Shown here: positions 11,630 through 25,500 of the stretch, in pieces
Numbering within the stretch: the stretch's first letter is position 1
How the letters are laid out: the number at the start of each line of letters is the position of its first letter
NCBI GenBank assembly: GCA_012845835.1
Contig: JABAKD010000001.1
Coordinates: forward strand, 17,905,251 to 17,969,250
DNA: 64,000 nucleotides
Direction: 5' to 3'
From: Undaria pinnatifida
Lineage: Eukaryota > Sar > Phaeophyceae > Laminariales > Alariaceae
Notes under the pieces: generated by a model
Told to the model about the DNA's origin: nothing
Database searches by the model: none
What the model saw: the letters and a program-made list of their open reading frames with translations, nothing else
Position numbers and translations under genes: made by a program

Positions 11630-12415
11630 AGCCCTCCCCCCCCCGCCCCCGCCCCCCCCCCGCCACAATTCTCCCCCCTCCCCCACAAGAAATATTTAGA
11701 GTTTCCACGCACAAATTGACCTGCCCCACCCGTCCCCTCCCCCCCTTCCCCCCTCCCGCCCCCTTTTGATCAACATCAGACCCCACGTCCTTAAAAACTC
11801 CGCCCTCCCCTCACCGGATATTCGACTTACAGGATTCACTTGATAAACTGATGCATTTTCCTTCCACAGCTGTCCGATTTTGTCCCCCTCAGAAACGGGT
11901 TTCATAGTTTCCGCGCACGGACTGAATGAGATCGCCCTGTTGACCCTGATAGCTACACTGTAGTTGCAAGGGAAGTCGCCCACCTATACCTTTAATGAGG
12001 GCACACAACTCGTAATGCGCGCGATCGGAGTATCACACACGGCTTGCAAAGGTGAGTTTCGACAAAATATTCGATCTCACAGCTAGCTGGAGTGTACCTT
12101 CATTTTTATAATATACATATAGACTAAATATTATACACTTACTTGATAAACTGATGCATTTCGTTCAAGAGGTGAGGTAGGTGTCAGATTTCATCCCCGT
12201 CAGAAACAGGTTTTTATACAACATAGTTAGTCCCCGCGCACAGACTGACAACATCACCCTGTTGACCCAGGTGCAAGTTACACTGTAGTTCCAAGGGGAG
12301 TCGCCGACCTATGGACGCCCCCCCAGTATTACGCGCGCACGGAGTACCACACACAGCTTGCAAAGATGAGTTCGGACGAAATCTTCGATCTCACAGCTGG
12401 AGTGTATTTTTATTA
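11630..12415 (+). repeat. Poly-C tract plus two R2 modules
   Basis: C-rich 11,634-11,765, then R2 modules at about 11,860-12,110 and 12,175-12,410. Same order as at 24.5-24.9 kb. Confidence 0.55.
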
Positions 12416-12419
12416 TTTC

Positions 12420-14330
12420 AATATGTGTATATCGTCCATGTAGACTATATATATGTGTATATGTATTGACAGATCAAGGTTAGGGTAGATGGGTTACCCG
12501 CTTTTTCAACTCCAGTACCGGTTTTGGGCGCTACTCGCACGCACGAGCGACTCTGTCCCTCACGTAAAAGCAAAACCTTTTGTCGTTTGTTTTGTAGCAG
12601 CGTAGCTTACCATTCCATTGAGGATCCATATCGATCGCCAAACGCTACCAGTGCACGAAAGCTTAAGACCGCAAAGAAAGGAACAGGGGGATCACTCGTG
12701 CGAGTGACCCCGAGTCACTGCCAAACGAAAGCCCCAAATGTGACACACCTCCCGTCGCCGTGGTGGACACGACAGACCTTTGTCCCTAGAGGCTAATGAG
12801 CCTTACGCCACGCCGACCCGGTAGGGGGTTCGTGTTTTTGGACTTCGTTGCCAAGGCGTTAGAGCAACTTACGCGAGTAGTGGCGAAATTCACCCTCCCG
12901 TGGAATACCTCTGTTTTTGTGTGATTTAGAGAGGCGTACGTCCAGCACTACAAACCTTGGTTGGGAGTGTTGGGGTACAGCCCCCGCAGCGTCGCGTTTG
13001 ATAGGAGGCGTCATCACCTCACGTAGACTCTCCGCTTCGTTTTTCCCCGTCCTCTGCCTTTTTCCGGTATTTCGTAATCATCCCATTTCATTTGTTTTGG
13101 GTCACATGGTACTGTATATTACTTTGCTATTATTGTCGCCACACCTTCTACTACTAGACTATATAAATAGCTGATAACGCAAAACGAGTCAGGATCGTGT
13201 CATAGCGTTACCTTGGACTTGGTGTGTTATCGTGCACCTCGCTGGATTGCGATTTAGGGCATCGCGGGCAACAGAGACAACGGTATACCCTTGGCTTTTT
13301 CCCGTCGTCTTCCGTGATGTTCTCTGTATACTGAAAATTCATCTTTGTGAACAAACTCATGGCCGAGGTGTATAAAAAACATTAACGGAGCGTTTGCGAA
13401 AAGCAATCCTCTCGCTGAAGTTCTATGCTTCACACGGTCTCTCGATCGTAGAATTTGCGATGGGTTTCTTCCAACACGGCGCTAACAAACAACTTTGTCG
13501 AAGGCAGGATTTGATCCACTGTTGTTGCTGTTCTACAACCTATCTCTGTGTTTCATTGGCGTACAACACACTGAGCATTTGCGCGACGCAGCTGTAATAT
13601 ATAGTCACGGATCATATTTCTTGCCTGGCACGCACCACCAAGCAGCTGCATGCTGCTTGTTGTATCGACACAGCGCAACACCCGCTGAGAGCACACACAG
13701 ACTCGACAGGTATAGCTAGGAGAGTATGACTCGGATGAGCAGCGTTGGGGTGTGCCAGGGGTTGCCAGACGGCCCGCTGCAAAGACGGTACTCACTCGCC
13801 TGCTTGGTGTCGTGGACAATGCGTCCTTCCGAAATCGCTACTCGTACTCGTGTTCGTTCCGCTATGCGGCTGGTCTCATAGGCTGCGACAACAGGGCAGC
13901 TTTGACAAGGTAGGACTTCAATTCCATCGCACCGCGATAGCACCAGCAGCAGCCCGAGTTGAGACCGCCTCAGTCTACGTGTCAGGCGCCGGGTGTGCTC
14001 GGAGCGGAGCGTGCAGGCTCGGTGGCGCGCATACGCTAAGCGCAGCAGCAAGGAGGACCGGCAGCATACGGCGAGAAGAATGCTCGTACGAAGTCGGTCC
14101 CGATTGACAAAATTTAAAGTTTACGCTGTCGCTGCTGCCGGTGCCGGCGCTGGTGCGGTTTGTTTTTGTGGCTGAAACGGATGCTGCCGCTAGCTGCCGC
14201 GAGCTGTACTGCCCTTTGCATTGCTGCTGCTTGCTGTGGTAGGATTGAAGCGGCGGCCCTGCGTTTAACTCTGCTGCCATCGCTGTTGCCAGGCTACCGT
14301 CGCTACTCGTACTCTATTTTGCAGCCTTTT
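12420..14330. other. No gene recognised
   Basis: Contains a CACTCG(T)GCGAGTG palindrome repeat at 12,500-12,790 and a GC-rich part at 13,600-14,280. ORFs of up to 120 codons overlap on opposite strands. None is convincing. Confidence 0.4.
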
Positions 14331-14339
14331 CTTGTGACA

Positions 14340-15965
14340 CGTGTTTGTTTTTTCTTTGGCCTTGTTGCCGTACATCCCCACTTCCCCCTCAATTTCGGAG
14401 GCGTCGCCTGTATGATTTTTGTTTACCTCCAACGCAAACACCGCACAGTCATGATGGGAAGGGAGTTCACATTTCTTTGGACGCAAGAGGAAAGTATTTT
14501 GTTCGGATGACGATTTTCGCAAACACCCTAATATTGAAAACAACAACGCCATTCCCACGATTTCAGATAATTAACGAAACGCGACATTCAGAAATTTTGG
14601 AACCCTTGGGAAAAGTTCTATCTTCGTATCGTATCATATTAATTACACGCGTCTTTTACGGTATTATTTGGCCAATGGACTAAATATGTTTCATTCTTAA
14701 AGGTCTGTATAGATCCCGTAACAAGTTGACGCATGCTACGCCAGAGGTTCACCCTCTTCTTTGTGAGGTTTTGGGCATGGTAACTAATCTTAAAACCCCA
14801 CCCAAACATTGATGTCTGGGGAAAGCAAGAGTCCTACCCGACGAAACATTCCATGACCCAGCCATACAACGAAAAATCATTCGAAACAAACCCGTAGGGC
14901 AAACCAAAACGAGCGGTCGGTGTATCACGCAGCTTGCAAAGAGGAGTATCGATCCTAAATTTGTGGAACTCACAGCTGACGTGTTTGCAATAATAATTGA
15001 CAGCATTATTAGACTAAACATAGTCTATAGACTAGACTAAATTAACGTATAAATATCGAGATTCCGACCATTTTCGTCACACCGAGCGCCGTGATTCTGG
15101 AAACATCGTTATTCAAAAACCGTTTCAGCCAAAATGTGGTATTATTAATCCAAATCTCTGTCGTACGTCTCGATAGGGGTCGCTAGCACTACTTACTTGG
15201 GCATTTTATTTGTAAATTTTGAGACTCCTTATTAACCCAATATCGCTGGAATTGCCATTTTTGTTTCGACCTTTTTATTTTTCGTTTTGGTACCTAAGGT
15301 ATGGTATTGATGATCTGGGTGTGCACTTCCATTTGTATCAAAATCAGTTGTCGTTTCTTTCCCCTATACAGCTGCTTAAGTGAGGGAGGAGCCTCCGAAA
15401 AAAAAAAAAAAAAAACATGATGCGCATCTCCACCGCAGCATGTATGTTTGTGTTGTTCGTAGGTATAAGTTCGGAAAATGTATGTTCGTTCGCCCTTACT
15501 TACCAGACCAAGAATCGGTAGGGGGGGTAGTGGGGTATCCCTACTATCACGACCGGGTTTGAGCTATCATACTCACTTTTTCTTCTCTTTTCTTTCCTTT
15601 CCTTTATCTTCTTTTCTTTTCTTTGTTTCTTTTTCTCCAATTGACTTATGCCTGTCGTGCGTATGCGTAGTGATAGATACTGCGTGTTTTATATACGTGG
15701 TAGTCTTCCTCGGGTGGCAATCGGAATATTTGGTTTCTCCAGGCGTGATTAGTGAGACGTATGCACCGGCCTGGACCTGGCACATCGTAGACTGACTCCC
15801 GATTTCACTTTTATATGTTTCTGGTGGAGGCATGAATTGCGTCAGCTGTGATATATGCGTGTACCACCTTGGGTTGTGTGTGTTTTTCCCTGGGGTATTC
15901 CTCAGCTCCAGAGTGACTGGAGCCTGTCCTGTGACCACGGACTTGATTATGCGAGTTAATGTGAG

Positions 15966-16000
<35 letters not shown>

Positions 16001-16330
16001 CTCGCAAGACTGGCTCTTTACCTCACGGACTAAATTTCTTTTATTTAGCGGTTCCTTCTGCGCCGGGTAGCGTACCGCTTCAGCTCGGATTCATGTCGCT
16101 TAATTTCTACAGCACAAAATGTTAAACTGCGTGAAAGGAGCAACGGGGTCGGTCCCTCGCGCGAGTGATCCCGAACTTCTGCGAAAGAGGACCCCAAAAA
16201 AACCGTAGCCTAGGGCACCGGAGCATGCTTTACCTCGTCTCGCGTTGCGCGGTCTCTATCCTCAACTGCCCTCCCCCCCGCCCTCCTCCCCACCCCAACG
16301 GTCCCCACTCAGGTCAACATCGTGATACCA
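14340..16330 (+). repeat. Inverted-repeat arm upstream of copy 1
   Basis: This aligns in order with 53,130-51,405 on the minus strand: the CCCCACTTCCCCCTCA / GGAGGCGTCGCCTG block, GACATTCAGAAATTTTGG, GACCATTTTCGTCACACCG, GGTACCTAAGG and ATTTCTACAGCACAAAATG. Differences are mostly insertions. No extra exon is evident. It should contain the promoter of copy 1, though I see no TATA box I would defend. Confidence 0.6.
15577..16003 (+). mobile_element. Element E3 ending in (AAC)n
   Basis: It is inserted in the copy 1 arm and absent at the matching place of the copy 2 arm (near 51,715). It starts with a pyrimidine-rich tract (TTCTTCTCTTTTC...) and ends GCGAGTTAATGTGAG then (AAC)12. Possible short duplication ACTCAC / ACTCGC. 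A tail of a simple repeat suggests a SINE or LINE derivative. It contains the near-palindrome CTCCAGAGTGACTGGAG. Confidence 0.55.
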
Positions 16331-16334
16331 GACA

Positions 16335-16517
16335 ATGGGTCAGTCAACGTCGAAAGCGAAGGCAAACTTGGCAGAATCATCCGACGAACTGGACAGTCTG
16401 ATGAGCATGGCCTTGAAGCAGATTGACCTATTCAGGGTCGACGTAAAAGAGACCCGGGGCAACGAAGCACTCCTCAGCCAGACCGAAGTCACCGGGGGGC
16501 GAACATTACGGTTCAAG
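16335..16517 (+). CDS. Copy 1, exon 1 (start codon, MGQSTSK)
   Basis: This exon has 183 bases and 61 codons, from ATG to an AAG|GTATAA donor, and ends in phase 0. Reading through the donor would hit a stop after one codon. The start sits in the context ACAATGG, and the roughly 40 bases before it are nearly identical in copy 2, so the same start is likely used in both. Residues 2-7 form an N-myristoylation motif. The rest is polar and helical (SSDELDSLMSMALKQIDLF). Copy 2 differs at three residues (N11D, D36Q, Q49K). Confidence 0.8.
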
Positions 16518-19500
16518 GTATAACCCCATACAACACGGTAGGTTGCGGTTGTTGGCGCAATATATGATAAGAGGTAGTATAAATTTCATTTTTTGGTAGA
16601 TCTATGAGTCGGCACGACTTCAGTCACCAACTAATTACTTCGTAGTCAGACCAACAGCCAGCCGTACTCCGGAGGTGCCCACTATCCGACTTGTTGGGTG
16701 TTCATGTTTGCAGGAAGGATTGTATGATGCAGAGTGTTTTCTTGTTATTTTTCAGGCGGGACCCTCTCAGCCGGGGGAGGTTGATTTGTCTTGCTTCTCT
16801 CGCCCGGTCTAAGTCGACAAGTCGGCTGACCGTCACCTCCGTTCGCCACCCGATTTGTCGACCAAAGCCACGTCTTTGGCTACCTGTATGTACCTACCGA
16901 TTGGCTTTTATCCGTCACATCATGCCGACTCACAGCTCTTCTCTTCTTGACCATCACGCTCCTGACAGAGGGGGAGGCTCCTCATAATACCGTGTGGATT
17001 TTAACAATATTGTTCGTGCATGACGTATGTGTCTAGGCGAGTAGCTTGCTCGTTCGGCTGCATTTTTCCGTTCGTCTTATCTGAAGCTGCTGTCATATGG
17101 TAGGGAGAATACCCCCATCTTCACAGCCGGGTTTTCACCACTGTCACTCGCACGAGTCACTCTCTCAATACCTCACAGACCAACATAGTTTTTTAGGTGG
17201 CGCAGCGTAGCTTGCCATTCCATCGGATACATATCGCAAAATTTGAACAGCTCGAAAGGGCACAAGAAGGTCGCAAAGGATCAGGGGCGTCACTCTCGCG
17301 CGAGTGACCCCGCTTCACTGGCAGAAAAGGTTCCACTGGCGACCCCGTACTGTAGGCTTGGTGGTCTGAAATCCAGCACTTACTTGTATTCACGTGAGGT
17401 ATGCAGACCTCCTCAAGCGAGGAGACCCAGAAACGCTCAAGGGTCGCCTCTATCGTACGTAGCAAGCGTGCATTGGTGCATTGATTGGGTATATTAGCCA
17501 TCCGACGCCCATGCTGCGATGAGGGGGGAAGACATACTTTAAAGGCTCGATTCAAACTTGAAGAGCTGTATACCCCATAGCACCCTATAATACCCTATAC
17601 TACCCAAAATACCCTAGTACAGCCTCAATTGCTATAATACCGTACAATACCCTCCAAGGGAAAATGCTGATGTCGGGAAAACTAAAAGTGCTACAGTAAG
17701 CGATGAACAATCCCGTAGCCTAGGTATATGTTGAACGAAAGGTACTGAAAATACTTGATAAACGAATTCCCAACGATTTCGGGGTTAAGGGGTCCCGTAA
17801 GTCCGAAACCGGTTAAGCCAAGAAGGGGTATACCTTCATACCTCTATCGTAGCAGGCGTCACCCCTCTATCGTCAATACGCAGTGAGATACTGCTGTGCT
17901 GTAGTGGAACAGTTTTCGGCATCGGGGTAATGGGTGGTCGGCTAGCACGGCGAGTGTCTTGCAGATACGCTATGAGTATGCGGCAATAAACCAAAGACGG
18001 CACAAAGTGCGGTACACCCGCTCCCTCTAGAGTTTACAACGTGTGTAACCTTGAATCGAATCAGGCGCATCGCCAGAGACACAAGTTACTATGAGATACT
18101 ACGCATTTCTGGGGGACAGAATCCCACAGACAAACTTTCCGGCAGCTGCATATGTATATATAGGGCGCATAAAATTGCTCACATTCGTGTTAGAGTGGTC
18201 AGATCCTGATGGAATCAGCGCGTGGTGGGATGTTTGAGCTCATGCTGTATCAGCTCCTCCATCATGAAGGTTCGAGTCATTCCACCCTAGGGGTTGCACC
18301 TTTTGGATCAAACGATTACTATTACTGATTACCAACGATATATGGAATACTCGTAGTTACGGTTGACCTTTTCACCTGAGGATCTACCAGTTGGGATGAC
18401 CCTGTTTGAGCGTCATTGTGTTGGGACACTCTAGCGAACCAGATTATAACAGATCACGCAAACAAATGCCTTCGTGTAGTCATCTGCAAACCTAACGAAC
18501 GAAATGCCTTCGCGTAGCCCATCGTGTTGAGTTGGGGGAAAAAGCTAGGCGTCGGTGGAATGCCCTAATATCCGGGTCGTTCTCGCGTGCTTCCCAATCG
18601 AGAATACGAAAAACAGCTGTCTCGCCGTGGTGTCTATTTTTCCTCAGTGACAGCCGCAGCCGCGCGCACAGATAGGCGGTTTTTGTCAACAACGAACGAC
18701 CACGGTCCCGGCGGCACGGTGTAGACACTAAACAACAGCTCGGTGGAACCTGTAATACTTAGCTTTACGCACACGATTTCCCGAGTGGAATCCACACAAT
18801 TCGGCCCGCGCACAAGAGCAAAAACAGATTATCTACAGTGGATCACCTTGGTCGTGACACGAACAATGTGCGTGAACACGTCTCCCACGCAACGCCTGAA
18901 AACTTGACGCGTGCTGGCCACAGTGACCACCAGTAATGGGCTACATATATATAGGGTGAGATCTGCATAATGCCGCTCTTGCACACAAGAGCCAAAACGC
19001 ATGATCTAAACACAAGTAGTTCACCTTGATCGTAACCTGACCAATGTGCGAGCGCGTCTTCCTCGCACTGCTCGAAGACTTAAAGTGATTTCATCAAGGC
19101 GGCCACCACCAGTGAAGGGCTAGACACGATGGGATACAAATTAGACAACTCTTGCGCAAGGGCAACTACTACGTACAGATGCTGTATTTGATCTCCTGTA
19201 GAACATGATCTGTCTGATGTATGAACAATAATCTCCCGCACTGCCCGATTCCTGCCAAACCAGGAGTTTATCAAGGTGACCACCAGCAACGGGCTAGACA
19301 GCGACATTGAAGCAGCCGTCGGCGACTTCTTCACGGCGGCCGGCGACGGTGCCGCTGGGGACAACGTGAGACTATGGGTATACGGTAAGGTGGTACCTGT
19401 TTTTGCCACAAGTACAGCACAGGAAACAGAGAGTTCAAACCGGTACCAGGTGTACATGGGAAACCATCCGTCCCGCACATTGCAAGACAAGCCTGTCGAA

Positions 19501-22500
19501 CCTGTGCGACCAAGTTACATGGTGTCGTACTTACTCCGGGTGGAGCACAGTATGTATGTAGATATTAGTATATGCGCAAGGGCTGTATAATGCAGCAACC
19601 CGAACTAAGCACACGGTGGCACATTTTGTCAAATCATTTTCTGAGTGACCACGTCACTCTTCCGCTACATTAACGGTTACTCTCGACCTGATCCCGTTGG
19701 AGTGTCGTTTGCGTTACTCGTTCGATACCTAGACCATGGGGCTGTTCATCGGGATTATTGCTCTTTCAATTGCGACAGATGCCGCGTTAGAAGTGCACTT
19801 GCACCGTTGTTTTTCTGAGTGGGGCTCTTCACGTGAGGAGCTCTGAAGCACCACACGAAAAACCGATCTGGAGCAGACTGAAAGCAGTGGCAAACGGCTA
19901 ACAAACCCATTGACGCTTTAGGTATATCTAGCAAAATCAAATGTTGACAAAACAAGAACATCATTTCCACCGAGTTTGCGTTAAGGACGAGCCCCGTCAT
20001 CCAGGGAAGAAGGTAACCAGTAGTAGCTGAAAAATGCTGGCTCTGTCTCAGCACGCGCGTCCTCTTATATCGAAACCGTCGTTGCTTCAAGACGGATATT
20101 GAAGGATATACTGGGGTATACAAGGGTATACTAGGGTATAGTAGGGTATTATAGGGTAGCATAGGTAAACAGCTCCTCAAGTGAAGAGCCTCAGCAAAAG
20201 CATACGTGATACATGCTACCCCCTATTGCATCACGCGTCTGAAATTGACTGTGAGGTAGTCTATCTGAATCATCTCACTGTACAAACGGTAGGGGTTGCA
20301 GTGTTTGGGCCAAGGGTTTCCTAAGACCTTCTGGCCGATTGAGCTCACACTCAGGGTGTGTAACTACCGGTTAGTATGACCACGTTCCGAGTATGTTTGT
20401 ATTTGGTCGAGGTGTTTGGACTGGCGGATAAGAGTGTTGGTCGGGTTGCTCCAACGAATGCGACTACTTCGAAGCCGTTCTTCGGGCGAGATGTAGAGCT
20501 CCTCACGTTTAGAGGTCAGACACGTCTGGTGCCCCCCTAGGGTAGCCGGTTTGACTTGTAGGTCCGGGGGGGTACCAAATGGGTGGTGTTCTATTTATCA
20601 CTTGAGTTTAGGCTTTGTGTCCCCCCAGTAAAAAAACGTATGCTGCGGTAGATGCTGCGGTAGATGTGGGACAGCGTTTCTGCTAGGCTGGGGCCTCACG
20701 TTCTTGGAGAGTTCTCTACCTGAGAACCCCAAATACTAGCTTTGGGCATGCCGAAAACGCAAGTCACTGAATAATCAAACAATCCCATATTATTCCTTAC
20801 TAGTACGAGAGGTACAATACAAGAAAAATATCCCATTGCGAAAGGAGACATCCCTGCCATTTTGGTTAGGTAGCCGACCGCGTCATTCAGGAGCCAGTTC
20901 AGCCAAAAGGTGACCTCCTACATCGTACCAGCCGCTGAAAGAACCCCAGCCGCTGAAAGTGTGAGGAGCTTCGGGACAATACATGCTTACCCACATCTCA
21001 CGACGTACATCCGAAGTCAGGGCCTACGGTCAGGGGGTTACCCCATTTTTCCGCCGCTAGTTTAGGCTCTGTGTCTCATGCAAGCCTGGCCCAGAAAGAA
21101 GAAAAAAATATAGCGCAGCTCGAAACAAAATTGGTTCAGACGAGTGCTGCGGTACAGGTACCACGTTTGGACTATATTTCGTTTCTGAATGTCAGGGTCG
21201 GCTCTCCTTAACTCATCTTAACCCATCTTAACCCAAAATCGCCGGAACGTCCTTCTTGTGCAATATTTTTGTTTTCTTGTTTTTCTTGTACCTAGGCCAA
21301 GGCATGAATCTGTTTATCGAGTTGAACTGTCAAGTTTACTCAAATATCAGTTTTTGATCGAGGTGTAGAATGTTTTACGCTCTGATTAGCAATTCCAAGT
21401 TTTGTGACCGAACGTATTTCTTACGTGCTTCCAAACTTCAACAATTGCAAAGTTCGGAATAGTTGGGACCCTTAGCACACACGCGGGGTTGGGTTCAATG
21501 ACTTGTTGTTGTTCTGCATCAATGCTCCGCTTTTCCGGTGCTGGCCCCTACGACGTACAGCAAAGTGCTAAGCAGTCTGCCATCCGGGGGGCGAAGAACA
21601 TGGTCATCGGCGGGTTGAATGCGTTTCTAGGGGCGTCACAGGCAGGAGAGTCCATGGCCCACGACTTTTTCGTGATCTTTCTGAACAACGCCTTCATTCG
21701 CGTCGACACACACCTGTGGTAAGTAACTAGCGGCTGACAGCAATACTCTTAGTTAGGTAGGTAGGGCATTTTAGGACGAGCACAAAAAAGAAAGTGTCAG
21801 GACTATTTTGACCAAATCGCAGATAGAGTGATATTTTCGCGAATTGAGATATTCGTCACAGGAATCCGAGCTTGAAAATGTTTTGTCTTGATATTTTCGA
21901 CTAAAACAGTAATGGGTACCAGGTATCAGGATTCCTGCCTAAGTAAAAGCGATTTTTTTCGAAATGGTGATGTAATTGCGTTCATTTGGAATGACCGCTT
22001 GGCATATAGTCTATATACCTCTATGATGTATTTGACAGGGGGTGTTGTAAAATGTCATGGCAAAACTACAGTATTGTTAGACTAGTCCTAGCTAGTAGGT
22101 ATTTTTTGAACTGACCAGCTACCGTCGCGGCGAGGGACGACAGCACACTGGCCTTTTATGTTTGTGACGCGTGGTATACATGATAGAGGCATCTGGTACC
22201 ATTTTGTTTTTTTTTGGAGTCATCCCACGGTAGGGATGGAGCAGAAATTTCACAGCTCCCTATACATGAGGACCTCAACATCATCATCACCCCAAACACG
22301 CCTTCAAAGACATTTTTTCCCCTGCGGCCCGACCAACACTTGCATTCCCTAGCCTTGATAACATATTATTATCGTAAAACGTATCAGACTAACCGTTGGT
22401 TCCTCTGTTGAGGAGCTCAACCGGACAACAAAAGAAGAATGGTGTAACCCCCAACCGCAGGATCATGACGTTTTCATTGGCACATATTTTGTGGCTGGCG

Positions 22501-25500
22501 AGGTTCCCTCGCCGACTAATTACTAATGTCTACAAAACTACCAAAAATCGTGTCAACGTTATTGCGATTGATTGCACGTCCAAATAGCTACCTTCGTAGG
22601 CCATTGGGTTGACTCTTCATCTCGAGGTGCGCTTTCATGTTTCCCGAAGCCAGCGGATGGGCTCTAAGATGCAGAGCTTCTGTCGTCATAGGAAGAGCCG
22701 CAGAATATATATAAAAGAAGCAAATAAATGTTATATTTTATAGCATGTTCATTGTATGTGTGTTTCGCAATGCTCGTGGTTGTCTGTCTAAACCATGGGG
22801 ATTGCTTAAGATTGGGGTCAGCATTTCTTGTTTTGGGAGGGTTAAATCGAGGAGCTTCAGGGAAACTAGTTTTTTTTCCGGTACTGTGGACCAGCGCCAC
22901 GGCGGGGTGTACCCTCAGTGTGTGCATGGTCGTAGTCGTACGACCATAGACCCTCGCATCGCTACTAGGCCAGGACAGAGCACGTCAGGTTTTTACCAAC
23001 CAGCTGGACATTGTTTGCACCAAGCGCGAAGCGCGGTGAGGTGTTCGGCGAGTGGCAGGAAGGGTGAATTGCATCCTTCCAACAACCGCTCGCAAGATGG
23101 ACTTCGGGTAGCACGCGCCTGCTGTAGTACTGTTTTCTCGTTGACCCGCTCGCGACCGCTGGTGCTACAATAGAGGACTGATTCTACGCTAGCCCCATCG
23201 CGAAACTAGTGATCTTCTTTAACAAAGGTTTCATGGCTGATCGATGTCAGAAAATAGTGGTGACTACAAATTTTTTCCATCTTTCGATCCATGTACAATA
23301 ACGAATTATAAATATTTAACACGTTGTTTACTACACCTAAACACTGGGTTGCATACTGCATCTAACATCAAACCTTCTAGAATATTAAACATCACCAGGC
23401 AGATGATATAAAGGGATGTCTTCTTGCTACAACCGTCAGGTTTGTCCCTTTCAAGGATTTATACTTTCCGCGCACGTATGGAAATGTCCCGCCCCCACCC
23501 TCCCCCGATCTCTCTTGTTCAAACCTCCAACCCCTTCCCCCCCCCTCCCCCGATCCCTCCCCCACCCCCACCCCCCTTTTTGTTTTTGTTTTTTGGTATT
23601 TTTTTCCGCCCAGTTTGTTCAAACGCCCCACTTACAATCGAAATCGGCCAGAGTAATAAACACCTCTACGCAGTTGATATCACGTCAGTATCTTTCAAAC
23701 CATCCATGACGTAGTTTTTATTCTTCCCCCCCACCCCCCCTCAAACCCCTCCTCCAACCCTCCCTTTTTTCCCACCACCCGCACGATCGCCTAGACCTCA
23801 CGTATAACAAGCCCCTACATATCCTTGATGTCACAGCCGGAGTGTATTTGAATATAACATGTGACCTAATCCTCCAAAAAAAAACTATCTCCCCTCCCCC
23901 CTCTCCCCCCCCTTCCCCCCTTTTCTTTTTTTCTCACGCTCCCTGGCTCAAACGCCCACCCTAATATCGAAATCCCCCAGAGTAATAAACACTTCACGCA
24001 CTGGATATCAACTCATTATCTTTCTAGAGCCATCCATGCCGCTGCTTCCCCCCCCCCCCCCTGCCCCCGCCCCCTGCCTCGAACGCCCCCTCCTTCCCCA
24101 CCACCCGCACCATCGCCTAGACCTAGCACCACACGTATAGCAAACGCCTACATCTATGCCACCTGAAGCCCTTCCCTCCCCCCCCCCCCAACCCCCCCAC
24201 TCCCCCCGCCCTCCACCTCCCCGCCCCCCCACCCCATCCCACCCCCACCCCCTCGAACACTCCGCCCTCTCTCTACTCACTGATTGTACGACTTACAGGA
24301 TATACATGATAAACTGGTGGATTCTTTCCAAAACCGTTACATTTATCCACTTAAAAGAATGTAAAGTTTCTACGCACAGATTGAGCTGCCCCATCCCGCC
24401 CCAACCCCCCCCAATGATAAAGTTGTTTTTTTTCCCAAAACCGTCAGATTTATCCCCTTGAAGGATTTATAGTTTCCACGCACAAATTGAGATGCCCCGC
24501 CCGTCCCCCCCCCCCCCCTCCAACCCCGCTCCCTTTTGATCAAAACCGGGCCCCCACATCCTTCAAAACTCCGCCCTCCCCTCACCGACTATTCGACTTA
24601 CAGGATCCACTTGATAAACTGATGCATTTCCTTCCACAGCTGTCAGATTTTGTCCCCCTCAGAAACGGGTTTTATAGCTTCCGCGCACAGACTGACTAGC
24701 ATCACCCTGTTGACCCTGATAGCTACACTGTAGTTCCAAGGGGAGTCGCCGACCTATATCCCTAATGAGGACACACAACCCGTAATACGCGCGAGATCGG
24801 AGTATCACACACAGCTTGCAAATATGAGTTTCGACAAAATCTTCGATCTCACAGCTGGATGGAGTGTGTTTTCATTTTTTATAGTATAGACTACATATTT
24901 ATTATTAATAGCGCGCGTCGCATGTGTCAACCATGGAAACGTATTTGTGTCGTTTTTTTTTTTTTTTTTCCTCCCTTCTGTGCTAAGGCCTGTGCCACAA
25001 GATGCTTCATTGGGGTAACCCTACAGATAGTGTTGTACAGCCCATGTGGGCTGGTTAGAGGGGTAGGACACGTGAAGTTGGGAGCCTGACATAGCTCAGA
25101 TTCAGGTGCATTTATTTCGTTTAGGGTGCGCCATATGCCGCATGGTGCTTGCAGCGACGACGAAAGTGGAATCGTACGCGTCTTGAAGCTTACAATTTGT
25201 GGGTGATAGCTTGTTGTCAAGGTTTAAGGTGGCTTGGCCATAGTCGGTTGTAGGTTGTAGTCGACCTGTGACGCCTTCTACGACACGAGGGGATCAATGT
25301 TATATATATGAACGAGTGACGAATATTTATAGATATATATATATATATATGTATTTGTGATTACGGAGTCATCCCACTGTAGGTAAGGGTTTCAGTGTTT
25401 GGGTTAACTAATGTTTCTGATAATTTCATAAAGTGGTAATAATGTGGTGATAATGTGATAATGTGATACTGTGACAATGTGATAATGTGGTAATAATGTG

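Noticed and set aside
13716-14107. Overlapping 111- and 120-codon ORFs on opposite strands
   Set aside because: GC-rich stretch with open frames on both strands, no motif, no conserved copy.
15573-16007. 144-codon minus-strand ORF over the (AAC)n tract
   Set aside because: It lies within repeat element E3. The poly-Val run comes from the microsatellite, and the second copy has a different frame.
19085-19200. Mutually exclusive alternative exon 2 copies
   Set aside because: The upstream units lack an acceptor and a donor and keep only the first 40 or so bases of the exon, so they look like relics and not a splice cassette.
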